This document shows, piece by piece, positions 7,511-16,075 of a stretch of 64,000 nucleotides of DNA. Below the pieces are notes generated by a model that was not told where the DNA came from, searched no databases, and saw only the letters and a program-made list of their open reading frames with translations. How positions within the stretch are numbered: position 1 is the stretch's first letter; the number at the start of each line of letters is the position of its first letter. Source of the DNA: Nevskia sp. Its GTDB lineage: Bacteria > Pseudomonadota > Gammaproteobacteria > Nevskiales > Nevskiaceae. The stretch is taken from positions 1 to 64,000 of the forward strand of contig JADHNH010000002.1 in assembly GCA_016779605.1 (NCBI GenBank), given 5' to 3'. A program made the translations under genes and the position numbers.

Positions 7511-8836
7511 ATGAAGATCAAGCGGTTCGTCGCGAAGACCATGCGCGAAGCCATCCGCCAGGTGCGGCAGGAACAGGGCGAGGACGCCGTGATTCTGTCC
7601 AACCGGCGCGTGGCCGAGGGCGTGGAGGTGGTGGCGGCCACCGACTACGACGCCGCGCTGGCGCAACAGGCGCTGCACCGGCCGCCGCCCGCCGCGGCGG
7701 CGCCGGCGGATGATCATGAAGTGCTGCCTGAACCGACGCCGCCGGGAGGCCGGCGCCGCACCCTGCGGCCCTCGGCCGTTCCAGCGTCCGCCGCCGTCCC
7801 GCCGCCGCCGGCGGTTGCTGCCGCGCCGTTGCCGGCCACCGCTGCGACGCCGGCCGCTGCCCTGTCGCTCGAGGCCGCGGGCATAGCTGCGCCGGCCGCC
7901 GAGCTGGCAGCGCTGCAGCGCGAATTGGGCAACATGCGGCGGCTGCTCGAAGAGCAGCTTTCGGGCCTGTTCTGGAACGAACTCAAGCGCAACCAGCCGG
8001 TGCGGGTGTCGGTGTTGCGCGGCCTGGCGGAACTCGGGCTGGACGCGGACCTGGCACGCAGCATCGCCGACCAGCTGCCGCCGGACACCGACGCCGAGCG
8101 TGCGCGCTTCCTGCCGCTGGGCCTGCTGGCGCGGAGCATCCCGATCGCGCCGCCGGACCCGGTCGTCGAAGGCGGCATCTTCGCGCTGGTCGGTCCCACC
8201 GGCGTGGGCAAGACCACGACCATCGCCAAGCTGGCCGCGCGCTTCGCCCAGCGCAACCGTCCGCGCGACATCGCCCTGGTGACGTTGGACCATTACCGCA
8301 TCGGCGCCCAGGAGCAGCTGTTCAGCTACGGCCGCCTGCTGGGCGTGCCGGTGCACGCGGTGGCGCCGGACGAGGACCTCGGCGCGGTGCTGGACCAGCT
8401 CTCCGACTGCCGCCTGGTGCTGGTGGACACCGCCGGCATGAGCCAGCGCGACAAGACCCTGCAGCACCAGATCCACAAACTGCGCCAGCTCGGCGCGCGG
8501 GTGCGCAGCTACGTGGTGCTGGCGGCCAACGCGGCCAACCCCGACGAGGTGGTGCGCAAGTTCGGCGGGCTCAAGCCGGCCGGCTGCGTGCTGACCAAGG
8601 TCGACGAGGCCGAGCGCATCGGCGCGCCGCTGTCGGCGGCGATCCGCCATGCGCTGCCGCTGGCCTACGTCGCCGACGGCCAGCGGGTGCCCGAGGACCT
8701 GCACCTGGCGCATGCCGATCGCCTGGTGCTGCGGGCCACCCAGCTCGCCCGCGGCGCCAAGGATCATCCGGACGAAGATATCCTGGCGTGGCGCTTCGCT
8801 TCCGGCGCAAATCCATCGGCGACGATCCATGCCTGA
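7511..8836 (+). CDS. flhF: FlhF, SRP-type GTPase for flagellar placement
   Basis: FlhF marks the cell pole for flagellum assembly. The product has 441 residues: a basic N-terminus (MKIKRFVAKTMREAIRQVRQEQGEDAVILSNR), an Ala/Pro-rich linker (about 55-120), an N domain, and an SRP-like G domain. The P-loop GPTGVGKT is at 228-235. Further G motifs are LDHYRIGAQEQL, DTAGMSQRD and LTKVDEAERIG. The ATG at 7511 follows GGAGGCCTGG. An in-frame ATG four codons upstream lies before that ribosome-binding site and is rejected. The end overlaps flhG by 8 bases. Confidence 0.96.
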   Translation: MKIKRFVAKTMREAIRQVRQEQGEDAVILSNRRVAEGVEVVAATDYDAALAQQALHRPPPAAAAPADDHEVLPEPTPPGGRRRTLRPSAVPASAAVPPPPAVAAAPLPATAATPAAALSLEAAGIAAPAAELAALQRELGNMRRLLEEQLSGLFWNELKRNQPVRVSVLRGLAELGLDADLARSIADQLPPDTDAERARFLPLGLLARSIPIAPPDPVVEGGIFALVGPTGVGKTTTIAKLAARFAQRNRPRDIALVTLDHYRIGAQEQLFSYGRLLGVPVHAVAPDEDLGAVLDQLSDCRLVLVDTAGMSQRDKTLQHQIHKLRQLGARVRSYVVLAANAANPDEVVRKFGGLKPAGCVLTKVDEAERIGAPLSAAIRHALPLAYVADGQRVPEDLHLAHADRLVLRATQLARGAKDHPDEDILAWRFASGANPSATIHA

Positions 8837-9704
8837 GCGCCATCATGACCAGGCCAGCGGCCTGCGCATGCTCAAGAAAGTCGAACCGGTGCGCGTCATC
8901 GCCGTCACCAGCGGCAAGGGTGGCGTGGGCAAGACCAGCGTCTCGGTCAACCTGTCGGTGGCGATGGCCCTGGCCGGCCGCCGCGTCATGCTGCTCGACG
9001 GCGACCTGGGCCTGGCCAACGTCGACGTGATGCTGGGCCTGCAGCCGAGCTGCAACCTGGCGCATGTCCTGGCCGGCAGCTGCACGCTCGACGAAACCCT
9101 GATCGAGGGCCCGGCCGGCGTGCTGATCGTGCCGGCGGCCAGCGGCAAGCAGCACATGGCCGAGCTCACGCCGAGCCAGCACGCCGGCCTGGTGCAGGCG
9201 TTCAGCGAGCTGTCGCGTCCGCTGGACACGCTGATCGTCGACACCGCCGCCGGCATCGCCGGCTCGGTGATCACCTTCAGCCAGGCCGCGCAGCAGGTGA
9301 TCGTGGTGGTGACCAACGACCCGGCGTCGCTGACCGACGCCTACGCCCTGATCAAGGTGCTCAACCGCGACCACGGCATCAACCGCATCCAGGTGCTGGC
9401 CAACGTCGCCGCCACCCCCAACGAGGCGCGCGACATCTACAGCAACCTGCGGCGCGTGGCCGAGCGCTTTCTCGACGTGACGCTGAATTTCATGGGCAGC
9501 GTGCCGCAGGACGAGTGGCTGCGCCGCGCGGTGCGGCGCCAGCGCGCCGTCGTCGAGGCCTACCCGAGCAGCCCGTCCGCACGCGCATTCCGCGACCTGG
9601 CCGGCAAGGCCGAAAGCTGGGGCGTGCCCGGCGGCGCGCGCGGCAACCTGGAGTTCTTCGTCGAAAGGCTGGTGCAGTCCAAGCCGGCCGGAGTCCCCGT
9701 ATGA
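8829..9704 (+). CDS. flhG: FlhG (FleN), MinD-like ATPase for flagellar number
   Basis: FlhG limits flagellar number and acts with FlhF; in pseudomonads the homologue FleN also restrains the activator FleQ. The 291-residue product begins with the DQAxxLR helix (DQASGLR, residues 7-13), which stimulates FlhF GTPase in characterised homologues. A deviant Walker A follows (SGKGGVGKT, 28-36), then LLDGDLGLANVDVMLGL and LIVDTAAGIAGSVI. Start and end overlap flhF and fliA by a few bases. The flhF-flhG-fliA order is typical of polar flagellates. Confidence 0.96.
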   Translation: MPERHHDQASGLRMLKKVEPVRVIAVTSGKGGVGKTSVSVNLSVAMALAGRRVMLLDGDLGLANVDVMLGLQPSCNLAHVLAGSCTLDETLIEGPAGVLIVPAASGKQHMAELTPSQHAGLVQAFSELSRPLDTLIVDTAAGIAGSVITFSQAAQQVIVVVTNDPASLTDAYALIKVLNRDHGINRIQVLANVAATPNEARDIYSNLRRVAERFLDVTLNFMGSVPQDEWLRRAVRRQRAVVEAYPSSPSARAFRDLAGKAESWGVPGGARGNLEFFVERLVQSKPAGVPV

Positions 9705-10435
9705 GCGCACAATCGCCAACCGCCGGCCTGCCGCCGGCCAGCGACGCCGAGCTGGTGCGGCGTTATTCCGACCTGGTCCGCCGCATCGCCCGCCACCTGG
9801 TGGCGCGCCTGCCGACCAGCGTCGACATCGCCGACCTGATCCAGTCCGGCGTGATCGGCCTGCTGGAGGCGGCGCGCAACTACAGCGGCGCGCACGGCGC
9901 CTCGTTCGAGACCTACGCCGGCATCCGCATCCGCGGCGCCATGCTCGACGAGCTGCGCCGCGGCGACTGGGCGCCGCGCTCGGTGCACCGCCGCCTGCGC
10001 GAGATCGCCGCGGCGATGCGCGCGATCGAGCAGGAATGCGGCCGCGAGGCGCGCGACGTCGAGGTGGCCCAGCGCGTCGGCATTCCGCTGGACGAGTACC
10101 ACCGCTGCCTGCAGGACGCCACCCAGTGCCAGATGCTGTCGATCAACGCGCGCGACGACGACTCCGACTCGTTCGACGCGCCGTCCGGCGAGCGCACGCC
10201 GCTGGAGGAGGTCGAGCGCGAGGAGTTCCAGCACAACCTGGCCGAAGCCATCGAGTCCCTGCCGGAACGCGAGAAGCTGGTGCTGTCGCTGTATTACGAC
10301 GACGAGCTGAACCTGCGCGAGATCGGCGCGGTGCTGGACGTCAGCGAAAGCCGCGTCTGCCAGATCCACGGCCAGGCCCTGCTGCGGCTGCGCGCGCGCA
10401 TGACCGCGCTGGCCGGCGCGCAGAACCCCGCCTGA
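9701..10435 (+). CDS. fliA: FliA, flagellar sigma-28 factor
   Basis: FliA directs transcription of late flagellar genes such as filament, motor and chemotaxis genes. The product has 244 residues, the usual length. Region 2 is visible in [21 protein letters not shown] and [22 protein letters not shown]. Region 3 follows, then region 4 with the HTH ([47 protein letters not shown]). The ATG overlaps the flhG stop by four bases. A 40-base gap leads to cheY. I did not find a convincing sigma-28 promoter elsewhere in the window. Confidence 0.97.
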   Translation: MSAQSPTAGLPPASDAELVRRYSDLVRRIARHLVARLPTSVDIADLIQSGVIGLLEAARNYSGAHGASFETYAGIRIRGAMLDELRRGDWAPRSVHRRLREIAAAMRAIEQECGREARDVEVAQRVGIPLDEYHRCLQDATQCQMLSINARDDDSDSFDAPSGERTPLEEVEREEFQHNLAEAIESLPEREKLVLSLYYDDELNLREIGAVLDVSESRVCQIHGQALLRLRARMTALAGAQNPA

Positions 10436-10475
10436 TCCACCTCCGCCAACACCAGAAACGCAACGGAGCCGAATC

Positions 10476-10874
10476 TTGGACAAGAACACCCGAATCCTGA
10501 TCGTCGACGATTTTTCGACGATGCGCCGCATCGTCAAGAACCTGCTGCACGACCTGGGCTTCCTCAACACCGCCGAAGCCGACGACGGCAGGTCGGCATG
10601 GGCGCTGCTGCAGGGCACGCCGATCGATTTCGTCATCACCGACTGGAACATGCCGGGCATGACCGGCCTGGACCTGCTCAAGAACATCCGCGCCGACGAG
10701 CGCATGGCGCGCCTGCCGGTGCTGATGGTCACCGCCGAGGCCCAGCGCGACCAGATCATTGAGGCGGCCAAGGCCGGCGTCAACGGCTACATCATCAAGC
10801 CGTTCACCGCGGTGACGCTGAAGGAAAAGATCGACAAGATCGCCCAGCGCAGCGCCAGCGGAGCCTCCGCATGA
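10476..10874 (+). CDS. cheY: CheY, chemotaxis response regulator (set 1)
   Basis: This CheY carries the signal from CheA to FliM. It is a 132-residue single receiver domain. The acid pocket is D11/D12, the phosphorylation site is D56 ([10 protein letters not shown]), and the conserved T86 and K108 (GYIIKPF) are present. The start is a TTG at 10476 behind CGGAG with suitable spacing; no ATG fits the conserved N-terminus [18 protein letters not shown]. The next gene is cheZ, its phosphatase, overlapping by four bases. This makes it the likely motor-controlling CheY of the two in the cluster. Confidence 0.96.
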   Translation: MDKNTRILIVDDFSTMRRIVKNLLHDLGFLNTAEADDGRSAWALLQGTPIDFVITDWNMPGMTGLDLLKNIRADERMARLPVLMVTAEAQRDQIIEAAKAGVNGYIIKPFTAVTLKEKIDKIAQRSASGASA

Positions 10875-11476
10875 ACGGCGCCGCCCCGGACAGCCCGATG
10901 GACGATCCGCTGTATGTCGGCGTGGCGCGGCTGACCCGCAGCCTGCACAACGCCCTGCGCGAGCTGGGCCTGGACAGCCGCCTGGTGCGTCTGGCCGGCA
11001 CCGACATCCCGGACGCCTGCGAGCGGCTGGACCACGTCGTCCGGCTGGGCGAGGACGCCGCCCACCGCACGCTCGACATGGTCGAAGACGGCCGCCGCAT
11101 CGCCGACCAGCTGCGCGCCGCCAGCGAACACCTGCGCGGCATGCCCGCCGAAGGCGGGGCGGCGCTGTTGACCAACCTGGCGGCGGCGGCAGAGTCGGTC
11201 GCCGCGGGCGAGGCGCGCCTGCGCGCCACCCTGACCGTGCTCGCCCAGGCGCAGGAGTACCAGGATCTTTCGGGCCAGGTGATCGGCCGTGTCATCCGGC
11301 TGGTGCGCGACGTCGAAGCCGGCCTGATCGAGCTGCTGGTCGCCGGCGGCCTTCAGTCCGCGGCGCATTTGCCGATAAGCGGCGACGGGGCCGTCGGCAG
11401 CGCCGAGCCGGCCAGGTCCATCCAGCCGGCGGACCAGGCCGATGCCGATCGGCTGCTCGCCGGCCTGGGTTTTTGA
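10871..11476 (+). CDS. cheZ: CheZ, CheY-P phosphatase
   Basis: CheZ speeds dephosphorylation of CheY. The 201-residue helical protein carries the catalytic patch [19 protein letters not shown], with the Asp and Gln spaced as in the family. It ends in the CheY-binding peptide [11 protein letters not shown]. Between them lies a low-complexity linker (about 155-185). The ATG overlaps the cheY stop. The presence of CheZ next to cheY and the first cheA suggests these three form the motor-control set. Confidence 0.94.
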   Translation: MNGAAPDSPMDDPLYVGVARLTRSLHNALRELGLDSRLVRLAGTDIPDACERLDHVVRLGEDAAHRTLDMVEDGRRIADQLRAASEHLRGMPAEGGAALLTNLAAAAESVAAGEARLRATLTVLAQAQEYQDLSGQVIGRVIRLVRDVEAGLIELLVAGGLQSAAHLPISGDGAVGSAEPARSIQPADQADADRLLAGLGF

Positions 11477-11503
11477 AGCGCGGGAAAGCCGGAAGCGGAA
11501 ACA

Positions 11504-13261
11504 ATGAGCGGCGAAACCGAAGACGACCTGCGCGCCGACTTCCTGGTGGAAGCCGGCGAGCTGGTGCAGAAGCTCGGCGAGCAGCTCGTCGCGCTGGAGC
11601 AGCACCCGTCGGACCAGGAGCTGCTGAACGCGGTGTTCCGCGGTTTCCACACCGTCAAGGGCGGCGCCGGATTCCTCGGGCTGGACGCGATGGTCGACTT
11701 GTGCCACGCCGCCGAGGATGTCTTCAACGGCTTGCGCAACGGCCGGCTGCGCATGCAGCCGCAGCTGATGGACGCGGTGCTGGAATCGGTGGACCACCTG
11801 CAGGCAATGATGGCGGCGGTGTCCGCCGGGGAGGCGCCGGCCAGGGCGCCGCAGGCGCTGATCGGGCGCCTGCACGCGGCCGCACAGCCGGCCGCGGCGC
11901 CGGTGCAGGAGGCCGCGCCGGCGCCGGCCGTGCCGGCGGCGCCGGTCTCCGCGACCATCTCCGACGACGAATTCGAGGCCCTGCTCGATGAGCTGCACGG
12001 CGCCGGCCAGGCGCCGCAGGGTGCGGCTCCGGCGGCGGGGGCGGACGACGGCGCGCCGGCACCGCCGCCGCGGCCGGCGCCGGTTGCGCCCGTCGAGCCG
12101 GCCGAAAGCAGCGTGCGCGTCGACACACAGTCGCTGGATCGCCTGATGAACCTGGTGGGCGAGCTGGTGCTGGTGCGCAACCGGCTCAAGACCCTGTGCG
12201 GCCGCAGCGAGCAGAGCCCGTATTTCCGCAGCGTCGGCGAGCTCGACCACATCACCCGCGGCCTGCAGTCGGCGGTGATGCGCGTGCGCATGCAGCCGGT
12301 GCGCAAGGTTTTCGCCCGCTTCCCGCGGCTGGCGCGCGAAGTCGCGCGGAGCCTGGGCAAGCAGGTCGAGGTGGAACTGTCCGGCGAGGACACCGGGCTG
12401 GACAAGAGCCTGGTCGAGGCGCTGGCGGATCCGCTGGTGCACCTGGTGCGCAACAGCGTCGACCACGGCATCGAGCCGCCGCGGCAGCGCGAGGCGGCTG
12501 GCAAGCGCGCGTCCGGCCGCCTGCTGCTGGCCGCGCGGCAGGTCGGCGACCACATCGTCGTCAGTGTCAGCGACGACGGCGGCGGCATGGATCCGGAGAA
12601 GCTGCGCCGCAAGGCGGTTGAGAAAGGCCTGTACGCGCCGGCCGACGCCGCGCGGCTGTCGGTCGACGAATGCCTGCAGCTGGTGTTCCTGCCCGGTTTC
12701 TCCACCAAGGAGGCGATCAGCGAGATTTCCGGCCGCGGCGTGGGCATGGACGTGGTCAAGTCGACCATCGTCGGGCTGGGCGGTTCGGTGCACATCGCCT
12801 CGGAGCCGGGCCTGGGCACCGAGGTCAGCATCCGCCTGCCGCTGACCCTGGCGATCCTGCCGGCGCTGATGGTGCGGGTCGGCGCGCGCCTGCTGGCCAT
12901 GCCGGTGGCGCCGGTGCTGGACGTGTTCGCGCTGGAGCGCGAACGCATGCGCCGGCTCGGCCGCTGGGACGTCGTGCTGTACCGCAAGGACACCCTGCGC
13001 CTGATCCACGTCGACCGCTGGCTCGGCGTGGCGCTGGCCCCTGACGAGCCCTGCCACGTGGCGGTGGCGCAGGCCGGCGGCGAATCGTTCGGCTTCGTGG
13101 TCAGCCAGGTGCTGGGCCGCGAGGAGGTGGTGGTCAAGTCGATCGGCCCGGCCCTGAGCGGCCTGGCCGGGGTGGCCGGCGCCACCGTCACCGGCGAAGG
13201 CAAGGTGGCGCTGATCGTCGACCTGCTGGGCCTGGCGCGCGCCTATGCGGGGTCCGAGTAG
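11504..13261 (+). CDS. cheA: CheA, chemotaxis histidine kinase (set 1)
   Basis: CheA phosphorylates CheY and CheB. The product has 585 residues. The P1 HPt domain carries the phospho-histidine H49 (FHTVKGGAGFL). The P2 domain is missing. Instead there is an Ala/Pro-rich linker (about 125-200) with one conserved-looking peptide, ISDDEFEALLDELHG, at 152-166. P3 dimerisation begins near 204. The P4 kinase has the N box (HLVRNSVDHGIEPP), G1 (SDDGGGMD) and FSTKE...SGRGVGMDVV. P5 is CheW-like. The peptide resembles the CheY-binding end of FliM (see findings). motC follows three bases after the stop. Confidence 0.96.
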   Translation: MSGETEDDLRADFLVEAGELVQKLGEQLVALEQHPSDQELLNAVFRGFHTVKGGAGFLGLDAMVDLCHAAEDVFNGLRNGRLRMQPQLMDAVLESVDHLQAMMAAVSAGEAPARAPQALIGRLHAAAQPAAAPVQEAAPAPAVPAAPVSATISDDEFEALLDELHGAGQAPQGAAPAAGADDGAPAPPPRPAPVAPVEPAESSVRVDTQSLDRLMNLVGELVLVRNRLKTLCGRSEQSPYFRSVGELDHITRGLQSAVMRVRMQPVRKVFARFPRLAREVARSLGKQVEVELSGEDTGLDKSLVEALADPLVHLVRNSVDHGIEPPRQREAAGKRASGRLLLAARQVGDHIVVSVSDDGGGMDPEKLRRKAVEKGLYAPADAARLSVDECLQLVFLPGFSTKEAISEISGRGVGMDVVKSTIVGLGGSVHIASEPGLGTEVSIRLPLTLAILPALMVRVGARLLAMPVAPVLDVFALERERMRRLGRWDVVLYRKDTLRLIHVDRWLGVALAPDEPCHVAVAQAGGESFGFVVSQVLGREEVVVKSIGPALSGLAGVAGATVTGEGKVALIVDLLGLARAYAGSE

Positions 13262-13263
13262 CG

Positions 13264-14004
13264 ATGGACCTGCTCAGCATCATCGGCGTCGTGCTCGGCT
13301 TCGGCGCGATCGTCGGCGGCATCATGCTGCACGGCAACGGGCCCGGCGCCCTGTGGGGCCCGGCGGCCTTCGTCATCGTCTTCGTCGGTACCACCGCCGC
13401 GATTCTGGTGCAGACGCCGATGGCGACGTTCAAGCATGGCCTCAAGATCCTGCGCTGGGTGTTCAAGCCGCCGGCGCAGGATCCCGCCGCGCTGATCGCG
13501 CGCATCGTCGAGTGGAGCAACGCCGCGCGCAAGCAGGGCCTGCTGGCGCTGGAGAGCAGCGCCGAGGCCGAGGCCGACCCGTTCGTCAGGAAGGGTCTGC
13601 AGATGCTGGTGGACGGCGCCGAGCCCGACATGATCCGCAACACGCTGGACGTGGAGATGGGCAACCGCGAGCACTTCGACCTGGCCGGCGCCAAGGTGTT
13701 CGAAGGCATGGGCATCTACGCGCCGACCCTGGGCATCATCGGCGCGGTGATGGGCCTGATGGAGGTCATGGCCAACCTGGCCGACCCGAGCAAGCTGGGT
13801 TCGGGCATCGCCGCCGCCTTCGTCGCCACCATCTACGGCATCGCCACCGCCAACCTGTTCATGCTGCCGATCGCCTCCAAGCTCAAGTCGGTCATCGCCG
13901 ACCAGTCGCGCGTGCGCGAGCTCATCGTCGAGGGCCTGGTGTCGATCTCGCAGGGCGACAACCCGCGCAACATCGAGGCCAAGCTGCAAGGGTACCTGCA
14001 TTGA
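13264..14004 (+). CDS. motC: MotC, MotA-type flagellar stator protein
   Basis: This is a proton-channel stator subunit of the MotA/TolQ/ExbB family. The 246 residues hold four TM segments: about 3-22, 29-49, 147-170 and 181-203. The MotA-type stretch is GAKVFEGMGIYAPTLGIIGAVMGLMEVMANLADPSKLGSGIAAAFVATIYGIATANL. The start is three bases past cheA. In pseudomonads and xanthomonads this cheA-linked pair is named motC/motD and works beside a separate motA/motB. The Mot stretches and the motD partner argue against ExbB/TolQ. Confidence 0.93.
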   Translation: MDLLSIIGVVLGFGAIVGGIMLHGNGPGALWGPAAFVIVFVGTTAAILVQTPMATFKHGLKILRWVFKPPAQDPAALIARIVEWSNAARKQGLLALESSAEAEADPFVRKGLQMLVDGAEPDMIRNTLDVEMGNREHFDLAGAKVFEGMGIYAPTLGIIGAVMGLMEVMANLADPSKLGSGIAAAFVATIYGIATANLFMLPIASKLKSVIADQSRVRELIVEGLVSISQGDNPRNIEAKLQGYLH

Positions 14005-14008
14005 AAGC

Positions 14009-14095
14009 CGGGAATCGGGAGTTGGGAATCGGGAATCGTAGAAGCACCGCGGCGGTTGCTTTTGACGAATCCCGATTGCCGAATCCCGATTCCCG
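14009..14095. repeat. Heptad-repeat hairpin, GGGAATC family, copy 2
   Basis: The left arm 14009-14038 is four CGGGAAT-type heptads. The right arm 14066-14095 is the inverted copy with 4 mismatches in 30. The loop is 27 bases. The design matches the copy at 3221-3303, including arm length. It fills the motC-motD gap almost completely and ends ten bases before the motD ATG. Confidence 0.85.
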
Positions 14096-14105
14096 CTAAA
14101 AAGCA

Positions 14106-15047
14106 ATGGCCCGGAAGAAAAAGCACGAGGAGCACCAGAACCACGAGGCCTGGGCCATCCCCTATGCCGACATGATCACGCTGCTGCTGGCGTTCTTCGT
14201 GGTGATGTACTCGATCTCGGCGGTCAACGAGGGCAAATACCGGGTTCTGTCCGACGCGCTGTCGCAGGCGTTCGGCGGGCCGCCGAAGTCGATTAAGCCG
14301 GTGCAGATCGGAAGCAAGCGGCAGAGCGGCTCGGACAGCGACCAGAAGCTCAACATCTTCGAAAGGAGCACCGGCGACCAGTCGATCGGCGGCACCATGC
14401 GGGACCTGCGCAACCCGGTGGTGATTCCGGGCAAGATCAAGACCGCGATCCCGTCGCCGCAGACCAACACCTCGGGCAACACCGGCTATGCCGGCCATGC
14501 CGAGCTGCAGCGCATGGCGGACGCCGTGGCCAAGGCCATGGGCGAGCTGATCGAGCGCAACATGATCGTCGTGCGCAAGAGCGAAACGCGGCTGGAAGTG
14601 GAGATCCGCACGGACATCCTGTTCGCCAGCGGCTCGGCCCAGGTCGCCGACAACGCGCGGCCGGTGCTGGCCAAGCTGGCCGGCATCCTCAAGCCGTTCC
14701 CCAACGCCCTGCGCATCGAGGGCCATACCGACGACGTGCCGATCCACACCGCCGCCTTCGCTTCCAACTGGGAGCTGTCGGCGGCGCGCGCCGCCAGCGT
14801 GGTGCACCTGTTCATGATCCAGGGGGTGGAGCCGCGGCGCATGAGCGTGGAGGGATTCGGCGAATACCGGCCGGCCGCCGACAACGCCACCGTCGACGGG
14901 CGCAACCGCAACCGCCGCGTGGTCATGGTGGTGCTGGCCGACACCGGCGAGGCGGTGCCGCCCGGCGTCGAAGCCGCCGGCGCCGATGCAAGGCCATCCG
15001 CCGACGCGCCGCCCGCGGCGCCGGCGCGCGCACCCGCTTCCCCCTGA
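14106..15047 (+). CDS. motD: MotD, MotB-type flagellar stator protein
   Basis: MotD anchors the stator to peptidoglycan and provides the channel aspartate. The 313-residue product has a basic N-terminus and one TM segment (about 16-38) with the proton-binding D22 (AWAIPYADMITLLLAFFVVMYS). A linker follows, then an OmpA-like peptidoglycan-binding domain (about 165-280: LFASGSAQV, IEGHTDDVPI, GFGEYRPAADN, NRNRRV). It pairs with motC upstream, with a repeat hairpin between them. The C-terminal 30 residues are Ala/Pro-rich. Confidence 0.95.
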   Translation: MARKKKHEEHQNHEAWAIPYADMITLLLAFFVVMYSISAVNEGKYRVLSDALSQAFGGPPKSIKPVQIGSKRQSGSDSDQKLNIFERSTGDQSIGGTMRDLRNPVVIPGKIKTAIPSPQTNTSGNTGYAGHAELQRMADAVAKAMGELIERNMIVVRKSETRLEVEIRTDILFASGSAQVADNARPVLAKLAGILKPFPNALRIEGHTDDVPIHTAAFASNWELSAARAASVVHLFMIQGVEPRRMSVEGFGEYRPAADNATVDGRNRNRRVVMVVLADTGEAVPPGVEAAGADARPSADAPPAAPARAPASP

Positions 15048-15283
15048 ACGGCCGCCGGCCGGGCGCAAGGCGGTGGCATCCGTCGAGCCGTCCATGCCCC
15101 GCATCGCTGCCGTTCGTCGCCGTGGCCGGGCCTTCCCGCCGCGCTGGAACGGGGCAAATGCAGGGGCCGCAAGTGCTTTTGCGTGCCCGCGGCCGGCTGG
15201 CGGCGGAAACCCGCGGTATTGCGGCCGGTTCAAGAATTCGCCGCCGGTGCCGCTAGGCGAAAGGATCGAAACCTGGATTGAAC

Positions 15284-15616
15284 ATGCAAGATTCGAAATT
15301 CTCCGATTCAGCCGGGCCGGACCAGGCCGGCGCGGGCCGGCGCGTGCGCCTGCCCGCGGTCCTGGGCATCGAGCAGGCCGGGGCGCTCAAGGCCATGCTC
15401 GGCGAAACGCTGGATGCGCCGGGTCGGGTGGTTCTGGATGGCGCCGAGGTCGACGCCATTCACGGCGCGGCGCTGCAGTTGTTCTGCCTGTATTGCAGGG
15501 ATCGCAGCGCGATGGGCCACGAAGTGGAATTTGCCAGGCCGTCGCCGGCGCTGCGCTCGGCCGCGGCCCTGCTCGGCGCCTCGACACTGCTGCGGATCGC
15601 CGGAGCCGCCTCATGA
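15284..15616 (+). CDS. STAS-domain protein in the chemotaxis cluster
   Basis: A 110-residue protein with an anti-sigma-antagonist-like (STAS) pattern: LPAVLGIEQAGALKAMLGETLDAPGRVVLDGAEVDAIHGAALQLFCLYCRD. The position of the usual phospho-serine is hard to place; the stretch DAIHGAALQ would occupy it. STAS proteins in chemotaxis clusters of other proteobacteria occur just before a cheY/cheA pair, as here, but their role is poorly known. I chose ATG 15284; a TTG two codons upstream is equally possible. The stop overlaps the next cheY. About 235 bases before it hold no recognised gene. Confidence 0.75.
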   Translation: MQDSKFSDSAGPDQAGAGRRVRLPAVLGIEQAGALKAMLGETLDAPGRVVLDGAEVDAIHGAALQLFCLYCRDRSAMGHEVEFARPSPALRSAAALLGASTLLRIAGAAS

Positions 15617-15975
15617 GCCGGATTCTCGCGGTGGACGACTCCGCCTCCATGCGCCAGATGGTGGCCTTCACGCTCAGCTCGGCCGGCTTCGACGTGGCCG
15701 AGGCGCCGGACGGGGCGGTGGCGCTGCAGATGGCGCGCAAGGAGAAATTCAAGCTGGTGCTGGCCGACGTCAACATGCCCAACATGGACGGCATCTCGCT
15801 GGTCAGGGCCTTGCGCGCCTTGCCGGACTACCGGTTCACGCCGCTGCTGATGCTCACCACCGAGTCGGGGCCGGAAAAGAAGCAGGAGGGCAAGGCAGCC
15901 GGCGCCACCGGCTGGCTGGTCAAGCCGTTCAATCCCGACCAACTGCTGGGCACGGTGCGGCGCGTGCTGGGCTGA
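15613..15975 (+). CDS. cheY: CheY-type response regulator (set 2)
   Basis: A 120-residue single receiver domain with D8/D9 in the acid pocket, phospho-acceptor D52 (LVLADVNMPNMDG), T82/T83 and K104 (GWLVKPF). The ATG overlaps the STAS gene stop. A frame running far upstream is not coding. It precedes the second cheA, so it is probably the output or phosphate sink of that kinase. It differs clearly from the first CheY. Confidence 0.94.
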   Translation: MSRILAVDDSASMRQMVAFTLSSAGFDVAEAPDGAVALQMARKEKFKLVLADVNMPNMDGISLVRALRALPDYRFTPLLMLTTESGPEKKQEGKAAGATGWLVKPFNPDQLLGTVRRVLG

Positions 15976-16075
15976 GCGCAGCGGCGGCGCGGCGCGCCCC
16001 GGACGCGCGCCCGGCCAGCCGCCGAACCTTCCGCCGATCCCCCAGCAAATTCCGGTTCCGTCGACAGGCGCTGAC

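Noticed and set aside
5132-8830. A very long open frame (over 1,200 codons) on the - strand opposite flhB, flhA and flhF
   Set aside because: It mirrors the codon positions of real genes in a G+C-rich genome. It is His/Gln/Arg-rich with no family pattern, while the + strand carries complete, well-matched proteins.
3221-14095. Tandem heptads as a CRISPR or minisatellite array
   Set aside because: Units are 7 bases without spacers and occur as paired inverted arms, so they are hairpin elements. No cas genes are present.
13264-15047. motC/motD as an ExbB/ExbD or TolQ/TolR pair
   Set aside because: The second protein has an OmpA-like peptidoglycan-binding domain and the stator Asp in a MotB-type helix. 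The location next to cheA settles the choice.
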